Source of the DNA: Saccharina japonica
Taxonomy: Eukaryota; Sar; Phaeophyceae; Laminariales; Laminariaceae
Assembly (NCBI GenBank): GCA_008828725.1
Contig: MEHQ01000932.1
Span: 260,671-324,670 of the forward strand
Reading direction: 5' to 3'
DNA: 64,000 bases
The position numbers were made by a program, and so were the translations under genes. Below, piece after piece: positions 59,478 to 64,000 of this stretch. The notes under the pieces are model-generated. The model was not told the origin of the DNA, made no database searches, and saw nothing but the letters and a program-made list of their open reading frames with translations. How positions within the stretch are numbered: the stretch's first letter is position 1; every line of letters starts with the position of its first letter.

Positions 59478-59846
59478 CTAGCGAAGAGGAGGGCACATGA
59501 AATTTGGCGTGTCTACTGTGCTGGATATGAGGGTTCGAGGAGAGCAATCGGCGAGGCAAATGGTCTCGCCCTTCAGAGGTAGGGCTGCCCTCCGTCCAGA
59601 TTCACCAAGAGAAAGATGTACCCCCGAAAGCTCAACAGAGTAGATCAAGGATCGAGTTCCAACAGAAGCCCGTTCTGCCCCGACAAGGCACCCGATGACC
59701 AGCTGCACCGTCTCAAGTGGCCCGTCTGACATCGTGAGGCGACCTGAAGCCGTCGCGGCGAAAGCGAAGCCTCCGGCAGCGAGGTGGCAGTCTCTGCCCC
59801 GCGAGGACCCTGTACATGAAAATCGATGCGCCACGATTCCACTCAC
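59478..59846 (-). pseudogene. Open frame related to the arms of the 54.7-kb foldback element
   Basis: The 122-codon frame contains 'PLKGETICLADCSPRTL', matching 'SLRGETICLAQSSPRPL' in the foldback arms, with similar residues just before it (GVHLSLGE.. against GVRIPLGI..). The match is at the protein level with diverged DNA, so it is not a recent copy. It may be a fragment of a gene or of another element. Bounded on both sides by repeat family 3 copies in inverted orientation. Confidence 0.4.
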
Positions 59847-59919
59847 ATCTGGTACAAGCGAATAATATCAGATCGACCCACAAGCACGAGCAATGCAAGA
59901 ATCGAATTTGAGAACGACC

Positions 59920-60370
59920 AACGTTGCAATGACCCTGTGGGTCGTGGGGCGCCTGACAGCCCTGGTTTTATTCGGATGATATGCTGGCTCAAGCCCTATT
60001 AATTTTCCTGGTGCACACATCTGGAAAACCGACTTGCTGTGTTTTTTGCAGTTCGGGGAGACACGCCTTGCTGGTAGATCGGAGGACAGTGTGCCGGCCA
60101 CAAGGGCTCAAATGACGCCAGCATTAGATAGAGGGGAGCCCCATTTGCTTGTGTTGCCGAAGGCTCCTTCTCTTTTTTCGTGACGATGAGTGGGTCAAAA
60201 TGGCTTTGGTGTATATACGTATAATATTCTGGGCTGTTCGTCATTTGTTTTTATACTACGGGAAAAAAGAAGAAGGAAAGTTCCCGGAAGAAAACGTGTC
60301 TGTCTCACATTCATATCCCTGTAGTTATACGAACTTTTTGGCGGGTTTCGTCAACTTTGACCTGGACTGT
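59920..60370 (+). repeat. Dispersed repeat family 3, copy 3 (inverted)
   Basis: The reverse complement matches copies 1 and 2 ('gctggcgtcatttgagccct', 'gatcggaggaca', 'acgaacagcccagaat'). It is followed directly by family 2 copy 2, so the two may be parts of one longer element. Confidence 0.6.
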
Positions 60371-60371
60371 C

Positions 60372-60670
60372 GCACTTAAAGAGAAAATAGTATTAAGGAT
60401 CGGGAACCGATTTTAGAATAATCTGGAGTTTGTTGTTCTAGGGATACTTCATTGTTGTGATTCATACCAGGTATTGTTTTTGCTGAGTACGTGCGTAGCT
60501 CATTTTGACAGCAGCAACTGGCATTGTTTGTTTGATCGCGCTTGTTAGAATTCCAAGTGGATACCGCACACAACGATGACGGTAGGCTGGTAGAATACGT
60601 GAACAGAAAAGGTTTTTGCTTGCAGCTAGACACCGGCCGCTCGCTGGGCCAGGCAATTCGTGATTTCTCC
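60372..60670. repeat. Dispersed repeat family 2, copy 2 (partner 6368-6620)
   Basis: Same order of shared blocks as at 6368-6620, with about 50 extra bases around 60490. Located immediately after family 3 copy 3. Confidence 0.5.
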
Positions 60671-60699
60671 TGATTCTTGAGTTGCATCGTTAGTGGGCC

Positions 60700-61650
60700 A
60701 GACATATCGTGATTACTCGTGATTCTTGGGTTTCATCGGTTTTAGGGGAGCTGCCAAGCCCCTGGCGCCGGCCGTGACAAGGGCGGTGTGAGCGGCGAGT
60801 GCGTAGACATCAACATCGTGCATCATATCTGTATGTTCTGCGTTGCGTTTTGACCTCTGTCTAGTGCTTGAAGGCCGAAGGCGTGATGTTTTTCAGATGG
60901 GTCAAGAGAACTGCCAGGTGGGTTCTTTTCATCGCTCAAATTTGCGAGAGAAGCAGTACATGAAGTACCTTGGTTCAGATGGCTCGAGCGAATTGTGACG
61001 CGAGTTCTGCCCATCACCCAGTTTTCCGAGTAAAGCTGTACACACAGAACCTTGGTATACACCAGGTGCTCGTTACCTACTGGTGTAAACATACTCGTAG
61101 GTGGTGTACAGTAGCAGCAGTGCTCGTATATACGTACTGCTGTAACGAGTATACCTGCCGGGCAGCATTATGATTCATCAACCAAGATATGTGCTTGGTT
61201 ATTGCTGCAGTGGCTGCACGCTATATTTTAAGTATTCTGTCATCAAACTTGTAATACCGCGGAGAAAAGCGGATAAACTGAAAAAAACAGTTCAACATAC
61301 TCGTGTTCATATACCAGCACTATACCTGGTATGAGAGATTGAGATGATCTATACAGCAGTATATCATAATCTGTCAGATGGGCGGATACTTGTTTATTCG
61401 CAGTTCAGACTATTATAGCTATTGATAATAGTCGGTCAAGACGCAGAAAATTTGTACAGGTGGTAGAAACATTGCAATTGCTCATATGTATTGTTGCTGT
61501 ATGCTACGCGTATCATGTGACAGTCAAACTCATACCGGTACAGCGTATATTGCGACAGGGCGACCAAACAGCAGCACGATGCTATGTATAATATGACACG
61601 AATGTTTAAGGCACACTGAATGATGGTACTGGAGTACGAATTTGTACGTA
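60700..61650. other. Stretch without recognised features
   Basis: No supportable gene; contains several 'tacagcagta'-type motifs (e.g. 61353). Confidence 0.4.
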
Positions 61651-61654
61651 CTTA

Positions 61655-61745
61655 CGAACGCTACACGAGTGAGAGAAAGCCAGGGACACCTGACATCCAT
61701 ATACTTCCGAGTGGGAGAAAGCCAGGGATACCTGTTATTCATATC
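61655..61745. repeat. Short tandem duplication
   Basis: Two units of 'gagtg.gagaaagccaggga' followed by 'acctg..at.cata'; a relative ('gggtgggagccagagatact') lies at 62361. Confidence 0.6.
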
Positions 61746-61759
61746 TTCCTCCGACACAT

Positions 61760-62290
61760 GAGTAAAGTCGGTCATGTTTAGACAGGTCCTTAGCCGTGTC
61801 CGATGCCGTTGGCGATGATATTTTTTTATTGTTTGTCATTTGTTTAGTTGAAACCCGTTTTGTTTCTTGCGCAGCCTCCTGCATGAGCCAGCAGCCGAAA
61901 CACAAAACATTCGGCCGAAAAATAGCCGTATGTGGCCTTTTTTTCCGGAAACAGAGAAGAAATCGAAAACATGAAATATAGCTTAAAATGGCTGAAACAG
62001 GTTAAATTTGCGTGTGGTTTCCGGTTCATCGTTGATACACGATAGCTACGCCCCATCTTGAAGCATGTAATTGTGTTTTCGGCTATGCTTAACGTCAAAA
62101 CAGGCAAAATTAGTCAAACTTCGGCCGAAAACGGTACAAATGCCAAAGTCGTCGGCCAGAATATAGTCATATTTGACCTACATATACTCAATAATCAACA
62201 CTCGGATTGTTCGTCTTCGTTTTGCATGATAATCTCTGCTACACGAGGTTTTCAAACAACCAAACTATAGCATTATGCGCCTTGCCGTTC
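61760..62290. other. Stretch without recognised genes
   Basis: Contains a loosely repeated 'ttcggccgaaaa' motif (61909 and 62131). No gene supported. Confidence 0.35.
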
Positions 62291-62529
62291 GAAATATATG
62301 GCGTGCGCAGAAGGCACACTGTATGACTGTACGTATAATGTATTCATATGTATAATAATCGGGTGGGAGCCAGAGATACTTGTTAATATAGCAATCGATC
62401 AAACTGCAGGAAAACCTGTACGAAGGCAGATAATCCCATTTCTCCTTGTCGAAATGTTGCCGCAGGGCGGAAATAAAAGTAAAGTTACTGCAGGACGATG
62501 GTGGTGTTAGCGCAACTGAGTATAGGCGC

Positions 62530-64000
62530 TGGTAGACGTACGAGTATTGAATATGGCATACTGAATGACTGCCTCCCTATGCGGATTGTTGGGTGAGAGA
62601 TAATATTGACAGCGAAAATGCTCGAGAGGTTTTGAGCGCGGATACTTGTAGGTATCCGATTGCAGGGGCAGAAATAATATCCTACTGACAGCAGGAATAT
62701 ATATATATATATATATTGCATACTGAAAGAGTGACTCCCCAGGAGATAGTCTTCACATCCAAAGCGCTCGAGAAGTTTCAGGCGCGGGTGCTCGTAGATG
62801 GTTTAATCCAAGGGCGGAAATTGCACCCTGCTTGGGGAACGGCATTTGTTTTTTATAGTTTTCGCTCACGTGTACATAACATAGGAAGAAGGCATGGCCA
62901 GTGAGTGCATCCTACGCGGATTGCTCCGTGAGAAATAATCTTCACAGCCGAAAACGATCGAAAGTTTTCGAGCGCGGATGCGTGTAGGTAATCGATTGCA
63001 GGGGTATATATTGTATCCTGCTGGCATGCACGAGTAATATATGGCATACTAAAATATTGCCTTCCCACACGAACTGTCGAGGAAGAGATACTCTTCGCAG
63101 CCAAAGCGCTCGAGTGGTTTGGCCCAGGTACTCGCAGATAGTCGAATGCAAGGGCGAAAATTGAACTTTGCTAGGCGAACGTGAGTGGCATCCTTTAAAT
63201 AATGTGTTTGCCCACCTGTCGCGGCAAGGCAACGGTAATTACAATGCTACGATGCCGCTGGGAATAGTGAAACTGTTCATACTTGATTTTACCTCTAGCG
63301 TAGTCGCGATGGGGCACAGGTTGTTCTGAATAACACATTGTTTTTATTTAAGACGTTGGGAATAGTGCAGCTGGATAATATTGTATTCCTGGTCGCGATT
63401 TAGCGCAGAAATAATTCATATTTGCACTTAAACTGTTCAATACGCCTTGAGCGTGGATAGAACATGATTATTTACGAGTGTATACAAGTATGCAATATTG
63501 TAGGAGCGTCTCTTTATTCGCTGTGGGGGATCTTAGCAGCGAAAACGACTGAGAGGTCTAGGGCGTAGAATACTTACCGAGTTATATCTACTACAAGCGT
63601 CCAGTTGGGCGTGGATGTAACATTCATATTTTCGAGTGTGTGGGTATGGCGTAGTGAATTAGTGTCTAAACCACGCGTTGAGAGGAACTTTTCACAGCCA
63701 AACGTTCGAGATGTCACGGACGCGGATACGTGTAGGGAGACGACCTCAGTGGTACGAAGTTGCTGGCAAAAGTGAACTCGAGTAATCTCGCTGTTACCCC
63801 TTGCGGTCGCGATGGAGCGCAGCATATTTACAGATTTATATGTACATAAAAAGTCCAGCAGGGCATGAATGTACCATGCATATTTACGAGTATATAATTA
63901 TTCATGGCGTAGTGAATGAGTGTCTCACCATGTGTTGAGTGGAGATCTTCCCAGACAAATGTTCGTGATCTCTCGGGCGTGGGTACTTGTAGAGTGAAGA
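62530..64000. repeat. Degenerate satellite-like array running off the window
   Basis: Units of roughly 170-260 bp share 'catactgaa.ga.tg.ct', 'cagc.aaa.cg.tcgag', 'gcgcggata.ttgtagg', 'cgattgcaggg' and 'ggcgtagtgaattagtgtct'. Examples start near 62555, 62718, 62900, 63045, 63500, 63645 and 63900. Copies are 60-75% alike. No coding support. Confidence 0.6.

Overview
The window looks like nuclear DNA of an intron-rich, repeat-rich eukaryote, most likely a stramenopile and perhaps a brown alga. The reasons are short exons with clean AG/GT boundaries inside kilobase introns, abundant transposon fossils, CAG/CTG runs, and an exon set resembling large modular proteins I remember from stramenopile genomes. 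The lineage call is inference. No prokaryotic features, rRNA, convincing tRNA or CRISPR array were seen.

Host gene. One plus-strand gene runs through most of the window. I can trace exons at 261-423, 1770-1892, 3832-3951, 5182-5307, 39201-39352, 40078-40171, 40532-40627 and 41572-41744. Less securely placed exons lie at 42955-43194, 43536-43551, 43788-43906 and 49687-49839. From the first to the seventh exon the splice phases agree and the reading frame stays open. The protein contains two diverged copies of one module (exons 1-2 and exons 5-6). The fourth intron (5308-39200, about 33.9 kb) appears to be a single intron packed with mobile elements. Introns next to small exons hold decayed extra copies of those exons, including a row of six partial copies of exon 2.

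Giant intron (5.3-39.2 kb). From left to right it holds: diverged dispersed repeats; a CTG microsatellite; an LTR-element fossil (A) with a duplicated 1.5-kb flank; a tyrosine-recombinase fossil; a 1.56-kb Mutator-like hairpin element with a 9-bp target duplication; a pair of about 82-bp MITEs; a second LTR element (B, minus strand) with perfect 5-bp target duplications; a TIR MITE; an array of ACTTCCATGGAAGT-type palindromes; a 1.0-kb hAT-like element; a 427-bp foldback element; and a 0.4-kb tandem duplication.

Right part (39-64 kb). After exons 5-11 come several minisatellites, a dispersed repeat family, exon 12, a third older LTR element (C, minus strand), a 2.3-kb Tc1/mariner-like foldback element with about 985-bp arms that carry a long open frame, a second self-complementary minisatellite, inverted copies of the dispersed repeat, and a satellite-like array running off the right end.

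Most long open frames in the window are low-complexity or repeat-derived and are not listed as genes. Gene family names come from memory and motif reading only; no database search was possible.
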